Shown here: positions 53,967 to 63,164 of the stretch, piece after piece | Layout of the letters: each line of letters opens with the position of its first letter | Numbering within the stretch: position 1 is the stretch's first letter | Origin: Thermanaerosceptrum fracticalcis | GTDB lineage: Bacteria; Bacillota; Peptococcia; DRI-13 | Length of the DNA stretch: 64,000 nt | Reading direction: 5' to 3' | Assembly (NCBI RefSeq): GCF_000746025.2 | Contig: NZ_CP045798.1 | Span: 2,551,001-2,615,000, forward strand | Notes under the pieces: generated by a model | Database searches by the model: none | What the model was told of the DNA's origin: nothing | What the model saw: the letters and a program-made list of their open reading frames with translations, nothing else | Program-made: the position numbers and the translations under genes

Positions 53967-55586
53967 ATGATCAAGCACAAGGATTTACGACCTAAGGATT
54001 TCGGGAAACATCCTGACGGGCAGTTAACGAAAATAGAAGAATTAATGGAATTACCTCAACCCTATAATAAACCCGGTATGGAACCGGCTTTCAGTGAACC
54101 CAAAGATGCCTGGAAAGAGAAGTACTGTGCATCCTTAGACGGTTTTATCGGCCTCGATACCCTGACCAGACCCAAGACAGAAGAAGAAGAGGAAGAACTG
54201 GTGCATAAATTTTTAAGCGGCCTGGAGAAGATTTTCTCCGACGAAACCAACCGCAATTTCCTCCAGCCCTTTCTCCTATCCTTTGAATACTGCGCCAAGT
54301 GCAATACCTGCTCCGAAGCCTGCCATGTTTTTCAAGCCAGCGGCTGCAATGAACTTTACAGGCCTATTTTCCGTTCGGAAGTCTTGAGGAAAATTGCCAA
54401 ACGATACTTTACCAACAGCGGCAAGCTTTTTGGCAGCCTGGTAGGCGCCGATCTGGAAGTAGACTGGGAAACTATTGCCCGCTTAGGAGAACTTGCTTAC
54501 CGCTGCAACCTCTGCCGCCGCTGTGCCCAGACCTGTCCTTTAGGCCTGGATAACGGCATGTTAACCAGGGAAATCCGCAAGATTTTCAGCCAGGAGATGG
54601 GGATTGCCCCTATTCCCCTGCATGAAAAAGGTACAATGTTACAGTTAAAAACCGGTTCATCTACAGGCATTACCAAACCGGCTTTCCTGGACATCATTGA
54701 ATTCCTGGAAGAAGATATTGAAGAAAAGACCGGGAAGAAGATCAAAATTCCCATTGATAAAAAAGGCGCCGATATCCTCTTAACCCATAACGCCGGCGAA
54801 TACGTAGCTTGGCCGGAAAACCCGGCGGCCTTCGCCATTATCTTTGAGGAAGCCGGGCTGGACTGGACCCTGAGCAGCGATCTTATAGGCTATGACAATG
54901 TGAATTACGGCATCTGGTATGATGATGCCCAGGCCAGGAAAGTAGCCCTGGCCCAGTTTAAAGCTGCCAAAGATCTAGGCGTCAAGAGAATTGTTATCGG
55001 TGAGTGCGGCCATGCCCATAAGGCTGCTGCCGTCAGTGCCGACAGGATGACCTACGGTGCAGACAAAGTTCCCGTGGAAAGCTGCCTGCCCATTCTCCTC
55101 GATATCGTTAAAAACAAGCGTATTAAACTGGATCCCAGTAAGAATAATTTTCCCGTAACACTCCATGACCCCTGTAACGTGGTGAGACAAATGGGTGTTG
55201 TACAACCGCAAAGAGAAGTCCTCAAATTAATCTGTCCCCAGTTCAGGGAAATGACCCCTCACGGTGTCCACAATTACTGCTGCGGCGGCGGCAGCGGCTT
55301 TGCCATCATGCAGTCCATGAATTTCCCCGAGTTCCGCAATAAAGTCAGCGCCCGCATGAAGTTTAAGCAGATTCTCGACGCCTTCCAGGATACCATTGAA
55401 GACACAAGCATTCCCAAGTATGTCTGTGCACCGTGTTCCAACTGTAAAGGCACCATCCGTGACATGCTGGAGTTTTACAAGGCTACCGCCAAATTCAATG
55501 TCCATTACGGCGGTTTGGTGGAATTGATGGTTAATGCCATGGTGGATTTAGAGAAGCCCTTCCTGGAGTTTCTCTTAGAAGAGTAA
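53967..55586 (+). CDS. DsrK/HdrD-like iron-sulfur protein
   Basis: 539 aa, cytoplasmic. Two [4Fe-4S] sites at C109/112/115/119 (CAKCNTCSEAC) and C180/183/186/190 (CNLCRRCAQTCP), and a C-terminal pair of CCG-type modules (GECGHAHK; HDPCN...NYCCGGGSGF; CAPCSNC) for the noncubane cluster that carries out disulfide chemistry in HdrB/DsrK. ATG 53967 follows AGGAGG. Expected to take electrons from the membrane haem subunit. In sulfate/sulfite reducers this complex feeds DsrC; no dsrAB or dsrC lies in the window, so a role in another disulfide cycle is equally possible. Confidence 0.85.
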   Translation: MIKHKDLRPKDFGKHPDGQLTKIEELMELPQPYNKPGMEPAFSEPKDAWKEKYCASLDGFIGLDTLTRPKTEEEEEELVHKFLSGLEKIFSDETNRNFLQPFLLSFEYCAKCNTCSEACHVFQASGCNELYRPIFRSEVLRKIAKRYFTNSGKLFGSLVGADLEVDWETIARLGELAYRCNLCRRCAQTCPLGLDNGMLTREIRKIFSQEMGIAPIPLHEKGTMLQLKTGSSTGITKPAFLDIIEFLEEDIEEKTGKKIKIPIDKKGADILLTHNAGEYVAWPENPAAFAIIFEEAGLDWTLSSDLIGYDNVNYGIWYDDAQARKVALAQFKAAKDLGVKRIVIGECGHAHKAAAVSADRMTYGADKVPVESCLPILLDIVKNKRIKLDPSKNNFPVTLHDPCNVVRQMGVVQPQREVLKLICPQFREMTPHGVHNYCCGGGSGFAIMQSMNFPEFRNKVSARMKFKQILDAFQDTIEDTSIPKYVCAPCSNCKGTIRDMLEFYKATAKFNVHYGGLVELMVNAMVDLEKPFLEFLLEE

Positions 55587-55587
55587 G

Positions 55588-55636
55588 GAAAAAGAGAAGG
55601 ACCCTTGGCCTTTTGGCAGGGTCCTTCTCTTTTGTT
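55588..55636 (+). terminator. Terminator of the dsrMK-like operon
   Basis: AAAGAGAAGGACCCTTG / AGGGTCCTTCTCTTT stem, 12-nt loop region, TTTGTTT tail. Confidence 0.85.
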
Positions 55637-55692
55637 TAATGCCTCATATGCTATACTATAGTTATAAACAAGGTTGTGGAGGTACAAAAACA

Positions 55693-56286
55693 ATGGGTAA
55701 GATGGCTCTTCAAAAAGACAGCCACTACACGTATGCCGACTACTTAAATGGGCCGGAAGATGAACGGTGGGAAATTATAGACGGCAGAGCTTATGCTATG
55801 GTTCCTCCCTCGCCCACCCATCAGGCAGTGTTGAGACAGCTGACTTTAAAAATAGGTAACTACCTGGAAGATAAAACGTGCGAGTTATATTTTGCTCCCT
55901 TTGCCGTCCGCTTTCCCGAAAAAAATGAACGTGACGAAGACATTACAACGGTTGTGGAACCTGACCTTTTAGTAATATGTGATAATTCAAAAATTGATGA
56001 GAAAGGTTTAAAGGGGGCTCCAGATTTTATTATTGAAATACTTTCACCTTCCACCGCCGGTTATGACATGATACAAAAACGCAGGCTGTATGAACGCCAC
56101 GGCGTTCGTGAATATTGGCTGGTAGACCCTACGAATCGAACTGTCATGGTATATGCTCTGAAAGAGAAGAACAAATATGGTGAACCGGAAATTTATGGGT
56201 CAGAAGATGAGATTAAAGTTCATCTTTTCGACGACTTGGTGCTTAACATGAAAGAGGTTTTCGGACCTGCTAGAAAGGAGCCTTGA
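55693..56286 (+). CDS. Uma2-family (DUF820) putative endonuclease
   Basis: 197 aa. The PD-(D/E)xK-like core is visible: VVEPDLLVICDNSKID, GAPDFIIEILSPSTAGYDMIQKRRLYERHGVREYWLVDP. Family members are mobile-element-linked or stand-alone nucleases of unclear role, often in many paralogues. ATG 55693 lies after GTGGAGG. Its last codons form the first arm of the terminator. Confidence 0.85.
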   Translation: MGKMALQKDSHYTYADYLNGPEDERWEIIDGRAYAMVPPSPTHQAVLRQLTLKIGNYLEDKTCELYFAPFAVRFPEKNERDEDITTVVEPDLLVICDNSKIDEKGLKGAPDFIIEILSPSTAGYDMIQKRRLYERHGVREYWLVDPTNRTVMVYALKEKNKYGEPEIYGSEDEIKVHLFDDLVLNMKEVFGPARKEP

Positions 56287-56302
56287 TGGCTCCTTTCTTT
56301 GT
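56273..56302 (+). terminator. Terminator of the Uma2 gene
   Basis: GAAAGGAGCC / GGCTCCTTTC stem, 5-nt loop, TTTG tail; the left arm overlaps the stop codon region. Confidence 0.8.
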
Positions 56303-56352
56303 ACACATATTGTTTATTGGGACATCGGTAGTCGAAAGCGGCATAGCCGCAT

Positions 56353-57288
56353 TTATCTCTCTTCTCTGAAGTAGGGCAGACCCAGGGACTTGGGCGGCGC
56401 ATTCTCCCGGGATTTTTTCATGGATACTGCCACCAGAACAATGATGGTCACGAGATAAGGAAGCATATCAATGAGATACTGGGAAATATGGAAGCTGGAA
56501 CCCTGGATTCGAAAGCCGATAATATCCAGTCCACCGAAAAGATAAGACCCGAGAATGGCTTTATAAGGATTCCAGGAAGCAAAAATAACCAGGGCTACGG
56601 CAATCCAGCCCCGGCCTGCGGTAACGTAATCCTGCCAGGCAGGAACATAGACCAGGGAAAGATAGGCTCCGCCCAGACCGCAGAGGGCACCGCCCAGGAG
56701 GACATGGACATATTTGTATAAAGTAATGTTAATACTGGCGGCATCGGCAGCGCCGGGATTTTCACCTACGGCCCGCAAGTTAAGGCCTATACGTGTCCTG
56801 TATAAATAGATGCCCATCAGGATTGCGGTAAGATAACCCAGGTATACAAAAGGATCCTGGTGAAAGAAAATTGGCCCGATAACGGGTATATCCCCTAAGC
56901 CCGGCACAGCATAGGGCTTAAAAAAGGCTTTAATAGAATCTGGAGCAATTTCTCCCACCAGTTTCTTGCCCATAAAACCGGAAAAGCCGGTGCCAAAAAT
57001 GGTTAACGACAAACCGGAAACAACCTGGTTAGCTCTCAGAGTAATGGTGAGCAGGGCAAAAATCAAAGCCCCCGCCGCCCCGGCCAGCATCGCCGCCCCC
57101 ATGGCCAGGAGGGAATTGGCGGTAGCAAGGCCTACCTGAAACCCCATGACGGCTCCCATCAGCATCATACCTTCCACACCCAGGTTCAGGTTGCCCGCCT
57201 TTTCCGTAAGAATCTCTCCTAAAGTGGCAAAAAGCAGGGGGGTACCCGCCACTACTGCTGCGGCAAGAAAGGATATCACTGTATCCAT
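56353..57288 (-). CDS. ABC transporter permease, nucleoside type (NupQ/YufQ)
   Basis: 311 aa, about eight membrane segments. The start SFLAAAVVAGTPLLFATLGEILTEKAGNLNLGVEGMMLMGA is typical of BmpA-system second permeases. Imports purine nucleosides or related ligands with the other subunits. Overlaps the preceding permease stop by 1 bp. Last gene of the operon. Confidence 0.9.
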   Translation of the reverse strand: MDTVISFLAAAVVAGTPLLFATLGEILTEKAGNLNLGVEGMMLMGAVMGFQVGLATANSLLAMGAAMLAGAAGALIFALLTITLRANQVVSGLSLTIFGTGFSGFMGKKLVGEIAPDSIKAFFKPYAVPGLGDIPVIGPIFFHQDPFVYLGYLTAILMGIYLYRTRIGLNLRAVGENPGAADAASINITLYKYVHVLLGGALCGLGGAYLSLVYVPAWQDYVTAGRGWIAVALVIFASWNPYKAILGSYLFGGLDIIGFRIQGSSFHISQYLIDMLPYLVTIIVLVAVSMKKSRENAPPKSLGLPYFREER

Positions 57289-58370
57289 CAGGCGCCAACC
57301 TCCTTTCCGGCAGTCCTGGTGAAGGGGTTTTTGAAGACAATTTTATAGCGTACAAAAAACTCGCTGCCCAGGACAAAAAAGAGAATCATGCCCTGGAGAA
57401 GCTGGGCGGCAGCCTGGGGGATGCCGAAGGCTGTCTGGATAAAGGAGCCTCCCTGGAGAAGGACGGCAAACAAGACGGAGACCAGGAGGATAACAGGAGC
57501 CTTTAAAAAAGCAAGCCAGGTGGTAATGATGGCCGTATACCCCACACCCCCTGAAACTTCTACCGATAAGGTATTGCTGACGGCAGAGGCCTGGATCATC
57601 CCGGTGAGGCCGCAGAGCCCCCCGCTGAAGAGGATAGCAATGATAATGGTCTTTTTTATATTGATCCCCGCATAACGGGCGGTATTTTCACTTTCCCCTA
57701 AAACGGCGATCTCATAGCCTTTCTTGGTATGGTTCATAAAAATGTAAACAAGGACAATTAAGATTAAAGCAATGATCCAGCCCATATGAACCCCCAGAAC
57801 TTTAGGCAGGATGCCATTATCCGAGAAATTGGGTATCTTGGGAAAGCCCAGGGCCTTAGGGTCTTTCCAGGGCCCATACTGCAGGTAGGTAATCCATTTG
57901 AGAGCGATATAATTCATCATCAAGGTAATAATGGTCTCGTTGGTACCCCACTGGGCCTTCAAAAAGGCAGGGATAAGGGCCCACAAACCCCCGCCGATGA
58001 TACCGGCCAGGGCCATTAAGGTTAATAAGACCGGCTGGGAAAGATCAGGGTTTTTCAGCGCTACAAAACTGGCAAAGAAAGCACCCATGGCAATCTGCCC
58101 TTCGCCCCCGATATTCCAGAATTGCATTCGAAAGGCAATGGCAATACCCAGGGAGGTTATGATTAAGGGAACGGCCTTAATGACCGTTTCTCTGAAACGG
58201 TAAGCCGTACCAAAGGCGCCCTTGAGCATGGCTTTATATACCAGAAGAGGCTCCAAATTTAGAGCCAGGATAAGCAGGCTTGAGGTCAAAAGGGCCAGGA
58301 TGATAGCCGCGAGCCTGATGGTGAGGCTTTCCAGCTTGGTGACTTCGCTTCTTTTGATCATTCTAAACAA
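57288..58370 (-). CDS. ABC transporter permease, nucleoside type (NupP/YufP)
   Basis: 360 aa, about nine membrane segments, IAFRMQFWNIGGEGQIAMGAFFASFVAL signature. TTG 58370 is 8 nt after GGAGGG and overlaps the end of the ATPase gene; GTG 58379 and ATG 58361 are alternatives. Partner of the following permease. Confidence 0.85.
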   Translation of the reverse strand: MFRMIKRSEVTKLESLTIRLAAIILALLTSSLLILALNLEPLLVYKAMLKGAFGTAYRFRETVIKAVPLIITSLGIAIAFRMQFWNIGGEGQIAMGAFFASFVALKNPDLSQPVLLTLMALAGIIGGGLWALIPAFLKAQWGTNETIITLMMNYIALKWITYLQYGPWKDPKALGFPKIPNFSDNGILPKVLGVHMGWIIALILIVLVYIFMNHTKKGYEIAVLGESENTARYAGINIKKTIIIAILFSGGLCGLTGMIQASAVSNTLSVEVSGGVGYTAIITTWLAFLKAPVILLVSVLFAVLLQGGSFIQTAFGIPQAAAQLLQGMILFFVLGSEFFVRYKIVFKNPFTRTAGKEVGA

Positions 58371-59886
58371 CTTCGGCACCCTCCAGTTTCCCGTTTCTTT
58401 CTCCCAACATCAATAACCCGAGTCTTTCCTTAGTGGTCTTGGCGGCATCCAGTATACCGGTGATTTCTCCCCGGGACAAAACCATAATCCGATCACAGAG
58501 TTCCAAAAGCACGTCCAAATCTTCACCAATGAATAAAACGGCTACTCCTTTTTTCTTTTCCTCGTTGAGCAAATCATATATAGTATGGCTGGCATTAATA
58601 TCCAGACCCCGGACCGGATAGGCGGTAATCAAAAGGGTAGGATTGGAATCCAGTTCCCGGCCTAATAAGACTTTTTGAATATTGCCCCCTGATAATTGTC
58701 TAATGGGATGATCGATACCCGGGGTTTGAATATCCAGTTTTTTGATAATTTCTTTGGCCTTGGCCACGGCAGGCTTCCTATCAATAAAGATCCCTTTTTG
58801 ATTTTGATACTGCTTTAAAATCAGATTATCCACCATATTCATAGAGGCCACCAGTCCCATGCCCAGACGGTCTTCGGGAATAAAGCTCATGCTGATCCCT
58901 TTGGTAATAATCTCCCGGGGTGTCTTACCTACCAGATTATCCCCGTCAAAGAGTATCTCCCCGCTTTTCACAGGGTAAAGCCCGGCTATGGCTTCACAGA
59001 GTTCCCGCTGGCCGCTGCCGGCAATGCCGGCCACACCCAATATTTCCCCGGCGAAAAGGTCAAAATTAAGTCCCCTTAAGACCTCCACGCCTTCTTCGTT
59101 AAGAACTCTCAGGTCTTTAACCTCCAGGACCTTCCTGCCTTTTTCCGTCTCAAGCCTTTTTATCCTTAAGTCCACGGGACGGCCCACCATTAACTCCGTT
59201 AATTCTTGAGCGCTGGTGGCCCCTTTCTCCACGGTTTTTACCGTCTCCCCTTTACGCAGAACCGTTATTCTGTCGGCTACGGCCATTACTTCATTCAATT
59301 TATGGGTAATAAAGATGACGGCACAGCCCTCATCCTTCATTTTTCGCATGATCACAAATAATTTTTCTGTTTCTTGGGGTGTTAAGACAGCTGTAGGTTC
59401 GTCCAGGATAAGAATATTGGCACCCCGGTAGAGAACTTTAAGAATTTCCAGGGTCTGTTTTTCCCCCACAGACATCTCGTAAACTTTTTTCTCGGGATCT
59501 ACCTCCAGTTCATACCTGGCTGCCAGTTCTTTAATCCTGGCCGTAAGACCTTTCTCATTTAAAAAGAGGCCTATCCTCTGGCCTAAAATAATATTTTCCT
59601 TAGCCGTGAAAACTTCCACCAGTTTAAAGTGCTGGTGAATCATGCCGATACCGGCAGCGATAGAGTCCCGGGGAGAAGAAAATCTCACTTCTTTGCCGCG
59701 AATAAAAATAGAACCGCTGTCGGGGGTATAAATCCCCGACAGCATGTTGACAAGAGTGCTTTTACCGGCGCCGTTCTCGCCCAGGAGTGCGTGAATTTCG
59801 CCGAATTTCACCTCTAAGTTCACATTATTATTGGCTACGACTCTACCGAAGGTTTTGGTAATCCCTTCCATAGATATATAGGACAT
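58363..59886 (-). CDS. ABC transporter ATPase, two-domain (NupO/YufO)
   Basis: 507 aa with two ATPase halves: Walker A GENGAGKSTLVNMLSG (residue about 36), signature MSVGEKQ, Walker B ILILDEPTA; second half GIAGSGQREL and RQLSGGNIQKVLLGREL. This RbsA/NupO layout serves BmpA-type nucleoside importers. Stop overlaps the permease start. The gene follows the binding protein after 19 bp. Confidence 0.95.
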   Translation of the reverse strand: MSYISMEGITKTFGRVVANNNVNLEVKFGEIHALLGENGAGKSTLVNMLSGIYTPDSGSIFIRGKEVRFSSPRDSIAAGIGMIHQHFKLVEVFTAKENIILGQRIGLFLNEKGLTARIKELAARYELEVDPEKKVYEMSVGEKQTLEILKVLYRGANILILDEPTAVLTPQETEKLFVIMRKMKDEGCAVIFITHKLNEVMAVADRITVLRKGETVKTVEKGATSAQELTELMVGRPVDLRIKRLETEKGRKVLEVKDLRVLNEEGVEVLRGLNFDLFAGEILGVAGIAGSGQRELCEAIAGLYPVKSGEILFDGDNLVGKTPREIITKGISMSFIPEDRLGMGLVASMNMVDNLILKQYQNQKGIFIDRKPAVAKAKEIIKKLDIQTPGIDHPIRQLSGGNIQKVLLGRELDSNPTLLITAYPVRGLDINASHTIYDLLNEEKKKGVAVLFIGEDLDVLLELCDRIMVLSRGEITGILDAAKTTKERLGLLMLGERNGKLEGAEVV

Positions 59887-59905
59887 CTTTACATTCCTCG
59901 CCTGT

Positions 59906-61024
59906 CTATTTTACTTTACCTTTAACACCTTCTACAAACCAGTCGAAAGAGAGCATTTCCTGGTCAGTCATGGTTTTTCCGGCAGGAACTTTTACAGCCC
60001 CGCTCTGATCCTTAATAGGACCTGCAAATACATGAAGTTTGCCGGAGAGAATATCAGCCTTAGCCTTTTCAACAGCTTCTTTAGCACCTTTGGGCGCATT
60101 ATCTGTAAGGGGTGCCAGGTCAACAATGCCATCTTTCATGCCTTCCCAGTAGCTGGTAGGCTTCCAGGTGCCGTCCATGATGGCTTTGACCTGAGCCACA
60201 TAGTAGGGCCCCCAGTTCCAGACGGGAGCAGTCATATAAGCCTTAGGCGCTTTGTCCTTCATATCTGTGTTGTAACCGATAGACCACTTGCCTGCTTCTT
60301 CAGCCGCCTGCTGGGGACCTGCTGTATCCTGGTGCTGGGCTATAACGTCAGCGCCTTCAGCTAAGAGGGCTTTGGCGGCTTCTTTTTCTTTAGCGGGGTC
60401 ATACCAGGTATTGGTCCATTTTACACTTACTACAGCCTTGGGATTAACGGAGCGGACACCCAGGGTAAAGGCGTTAATGCCCCTCACAACCTCGGGAATA
60501 TTAAAAGCGGCTACATAACCAATGTGATTGGTTTTTGTCTTCATGCCGGCGACGATGCCGGAAAGGTATCTTGCTTCATACATTCTGCCGAAATAGTTGC
60601 CCATGTTTTCTGTCATTTTGTAGCCGGAGCAGTGTAGAAACTTAACGTTGGGATGATTCTTAGAGACTTTTTCCATGTAGTCCATAAAACCAAAGCTGGT
60701 GCCGATAATCACATTGGCGCCCTGGTCGATCATATCATTGATCACTTTCTCTACTTCAGGTCCTTCAGGCACGGATTCTTTGTAAATAGTCTTTACTTTT
60801 AATTTTTCTTCCAGATATTTTCTGCCTTCGTTATGGGCATATGTCCAGCCGCCGTCACCAATAGGTCCTACGTAGATAAAACCCACTTTGATTTCGGGTT
60901 TCTTTTCAGGTGCCGGAGCCGGAGCAGGAGCCGGTGCAGGCGCCGGCTTGCTTTGGCCGCAGCCGGTGAGTACTACCGCCATAATCATGACGATAACCAA
61001 GAGTAAACTAAGTGTCTTTTTCAT
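59906..61024 (-). CDS. BMP-family substrate-binding lipoprotein
   Basis: 372 aa. Signal with LTGC lipobox (about residue 22), then a low-complexity linker of about six Pro-Ala units, then the BMP/Med fold (VGFIYVGPIGDGGWTYAHNEGRKYL, IGTSFGFMDYMEKVSKNHPNVKFLHCSGY). Binds a purine nucleoside or base outside the cell. Upstream xpt under a guanine riboswitch supports a purine ligand. First gene of the transporter operon. Confidence 0.93.
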   Translation of the reverse strand: MKKTLSLLLVIVMIMAVVLTGCGQSKPAPAPAPAPAPAPEKKPEIKVGFIYVGPIGDGGWTYAHNEGRKYLEEKLKVKTIYKESVPEGPEVEKVINDMIDQGANVIIGTSFGFMDYMEKVSKNHPNVKFLHCSGYKMTENMGNYFGRMYEARYLSGIVAGMKTKTNHIGYVAAFNIPEVVRGINAFTLGVRSVNPKAVVSVKWTNTWYDPAKEKEAAKALLAEGADVIAQHQDTAGPQQAAEEAGKWSIGYNTDMKDKAPKAYMTAPVWNWGPYYVAQVKAIMDGTWKPTSYWEGMKDGIVDLAPLTDNAPKGAKEAVEKAKADILSGKLHVFAGPIKDQSGAVKVPAGKTMTDQEMLSFDWFVEGVKGKVK

Positions 61025-61278
61025 GCTTTCTCCTCCTCAATATTTTTTAATATTTCAACCGGTAAGCCTATGTACCTACCGAGAATACCCTACCGATGGA
61101 GAATGCCTATTCTCTTTCCGCTTTCCGACATCCGATGTCCGACTTTTTTAAGTATAGGCTTCTGGGGTTCAAGGATCAATTACCCCAAAAAGCGTTCACA
61201 GATTCGGAAGTCGGTATCAATTGGGGACATTCCCGTCCTCGAAGAACGACTCATACTTCAGCGGGTATGTCCCCTGAC
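61025..61278. repeat. REP-like unit and heptad repeats before the transporter operon
   Basis: TTTCCGC-TTTCCGA-CATCCGA-TGTCCGA heptads near 61116-61142 and a REP-type unit at 61223-61274 starting GGGGACATTCCCGTCC and ending GCGGGTATGTCCCC, its interior different from the other copies. Separates the transporter operon from xpt. Confidence 0.6.
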
Positions 61279-61848
61279 CTATTTAAACACAATTCCCTCA
61301 CTGCTCATAGATTCGATGATGGCCAGGGATTCTACCCGGATACCCTTTTTTTCCACTACCTCGCGGCCCTTTTGAAAACCTTTTTCAATGACAATACCCA
61401 CACCCGCTACCTGGGCTCCCGCTTGCTGTACAATATGGATTAAACCGGCTACAGCCTTACCGTTAGCCAGAAAATCATCGATGATCAGAATTTTGTCGGC
61501 AGGATGGAGAAATTTCCTGGCCACCCGGATCTTATACAGCTTGTCCCTTGTATAGGAATAAACCTCGCTCTGGTAAGTTTCCTGGTCCATGTTGCTGGAT
61601 TCATGTTTTTTGGCAAAGAGAACAGGCACTTTAAAATACTGGGCAGTAATACAGGCAATCCCAATGCCTGATGCTTCCAGCGTGAGGATCTTGCTTACTT
61701 CTACATCTTGAAAGCGCGCCTTAAACTCTTTCCCTATTTCATTAAAGAGGGCTACATCCATCTGATGGTTGAGAAAACTGTCTACTTTAAGGATACGGCC
61801 GTCTATGATTTTGCCGCACTCTAAGATTTTCCTTTTTAACAACTCCAT
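61279..61848 (-). CDS. xpt: Xanthine phosphoribosyltransferase
   Basis: 189 aa. Starts MELLKRKILECGKIIDGRILKVDSFLNHQMD as in xpt of Bacillus. The PRPP-binding motif KILIIDDFLANGKAV is near residue 125, and VLFAKKHESSNM near residue 83. Salvages xanthine (and guanine) to the mononucleotide. Expression is under the riboswitch upstream. Followed by a repeat-filled gap and the nucleoside transporter. Confidence 0.95.
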   Translation of the reverse strand: MELLKRKILECGKIIDGRILKVDSFLNHQMDVALFNEIGKEFKARFQDVEVSKILTLEASGIGIACITAQYFKVPVLFAKKHESSNMDQETYQSEVYSYTRDKLYKIRVARKFLHPADKILIIDDFLANGKAVAGLIHIVQQAGAQVAGVGIVIEKGFQKGREVVEKKGIRVESLAIIESMSSEGIVFK

Positions 61849-61873
61849 TGTTGGCTTTCCTTTCTACGAATAA

Positions 61874-61915
61874 ATGAAAAACTCCCGGGATTGTACTTTA
61901 CCAATCCGGGAGTTT
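61874..61915 (-). terminator. Riboswitch expression-platform terminator of xpt
   Basis: ACTCCCGGATTG / CAATCCCGGGAGT stem with one bulged base, followed by TTTTTC, between the aptamer and the xpt start. A competing antiterminator GGATTTGCC / GGCAAATCT can form upstream. Confidence 0.8.
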
Positions 61916-61986
61916 ATAAGTCAGATTTGCCTTAATACAAAAAAGCAGGGCCTAGCGCAAGGTTATGGCAAATCCTCGTATAAACA

Positions 61987-62055
61987 ACCCGTAGTCAGGC
62001 AATTTACGGTCGCCTGGTAGAAACATTTAGACCATATTACTAAACATATACAGGT
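61987..62055 (-). promoter_or_regulatory. Purine riboswitch aptamer, guanine type, upstream of xpt
   Basis: P1 ACCTGTA/TACGGGT, P2 loop with ATATGG, J2/3 TGTTTCTACC, P3 CAGGC/GCCTG with loop GACCGTAAATT, J3/1 GACTACG. The C at the specificity position (GAC rather than GAT) indicates guanine/hypoxanthine rather than adenine. Binding is expected to stabilise the terminator and repress xpt. Confidence 0.9.
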
Positions 62056-62107
62056 TCTACGAACTATATTAGTTTTTATCAGGTATAATGTTCGTCTATT
62101 TACTATA

Positions 62108-62136
62108 ATCTTATCTCAGCTTTCGGAAAAAATCAA
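62108..62136 (-). promoter_or_regulatory. Promoter of xpt
   Basis: TTGATT (62136-62131), 17-bp spacer, TAAGAT (62113-62108), placed about 50 bp before the aptamer. Confidence 0.6.
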
Positions 62137-62188
62137 GCTTATCTTACTTAATTGGCAATCACTTAGCAGACGTTTTCAGCAAGCTGGT

Positions 62189-63064
62189 TCACATTGATTC
62201 CATCATGCCCAAACCTCGGAATCTGTGGCGCGGCAGTGTCATAGCATAATCAATCTCGCGCAAGATTTTCTCTTTTTCCTGGGGCAGCTCTCCGCTGACG
62301 TCCCAGAAATTCAAGTAATGGTCGCTGGCCAGAAAGCTTTCAACATTTAGATTTTCTACCAGTAATCTGATTTCCTTTAGGGCATCATGGGGTTCCAGCA
62401 GCTTAAACTCCCCGGCACAGTACTTTTCGGCCAGGATAGAACCCTGAGTAGGGACAAATGTTCGCAGCCTGATAAAATCCGGGTTGATGGCATTAAGCAC
62501 CCGGGCGCTCTCCAAGGCGTGCTCCTTAGTCCATTTATACCCACCCAGGCCTACCATGATGTACTCACTTAATTCGATCCCTGCCTGGCGAACTTTTAAC
62601 CCCACCCTGATTTGCTGCTCTACCGATGTCCCTTTTTTTATTTCCACCAGCAAAGGATCATAGCCGGTTTCCATTCCCGTATGAATGCGGGTTAATCCCG
62701 CCTCCCGCAAAGTCCTCATTTCAGCTTCAGTCTTTTTGTCGATATACTGGGATGACCCGTAGGTGGTAACCCGCTCCAGGCGGGGAAAGACCTTATAGGC
62801 ATAGGCAATTATTTCTGCCAGCTGGTCCGTTCTCATGAGGATGGAGTTGCCATCAGCCAAAAAGAGAGATCTTACTCCCTCGCCATAGTATTTTTTTCCT
62901 TCGTCTATATCCTCTTTTAATTCTTGAACGCTTCTGATTCTGAACCTTTTTTCCTTGTATAGATTACAAAAAGCACATTTGTTATGAGGACAGCCGATGG
63001 TGGCCTGCAAAATAAAACTATACGCTTCACTGGGCGGCCGGTAGACCATGCCTTCATATCTCAT
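62189..63064 (-). CDS. Radical SAM protein, Elp3/HemN-like core
   Basis: 291 aa. The radical SAM motif is CPHNKCAFC, i.e. C-x4-C-x2-C rather than the usual x3 spacing; this spacing is known in Elp3-type and a few related families. Adjacent QATIGC and the SLFLADGNSILMRTDQLAEII region indicate a TIM-barrel radical SAM enzyme. No second cluster domain. Substrate unknown. ATG 63064. Upstream of the riboswitch-controlled gene, same strand; separately transcribed. Confidence 0.85.
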   Translation of the reverse strand: MRYEGMVYRPPSEAYSFILQATIGCPHNKCAFCNLYKEKRFRIRSVQELKEDIDEGKKYYGEGVRSLFLADGNSILMRTDQLAEIIAYAYKVFPRLERVTTYGSSQYIDKKTEAEMRTLREAGLTRIHTGMETGYDPLLVEIKKGTSVEQQIRVGLKVRQAGIELSEYIMVGLGGYKWTKEHALESARVLNAINPDFIRLRTFVPTQGSILAEKYCAGEFKLLEPHDALKEIRLLVENLNVESFLASDHYLNFWDVSGELPQEKEKILREIDYAMTLPRHRFRGLGMMESM

Positions 63065-63164
63065 GGCTTATCTCCCCTTTATAAAACTTATATAGCTTTA
63101 TCCTAACTTATCATCTTGGGGAATGGCAATAGTTACGAAGGCAGCCTAAACCGTCCTGCCTTGA

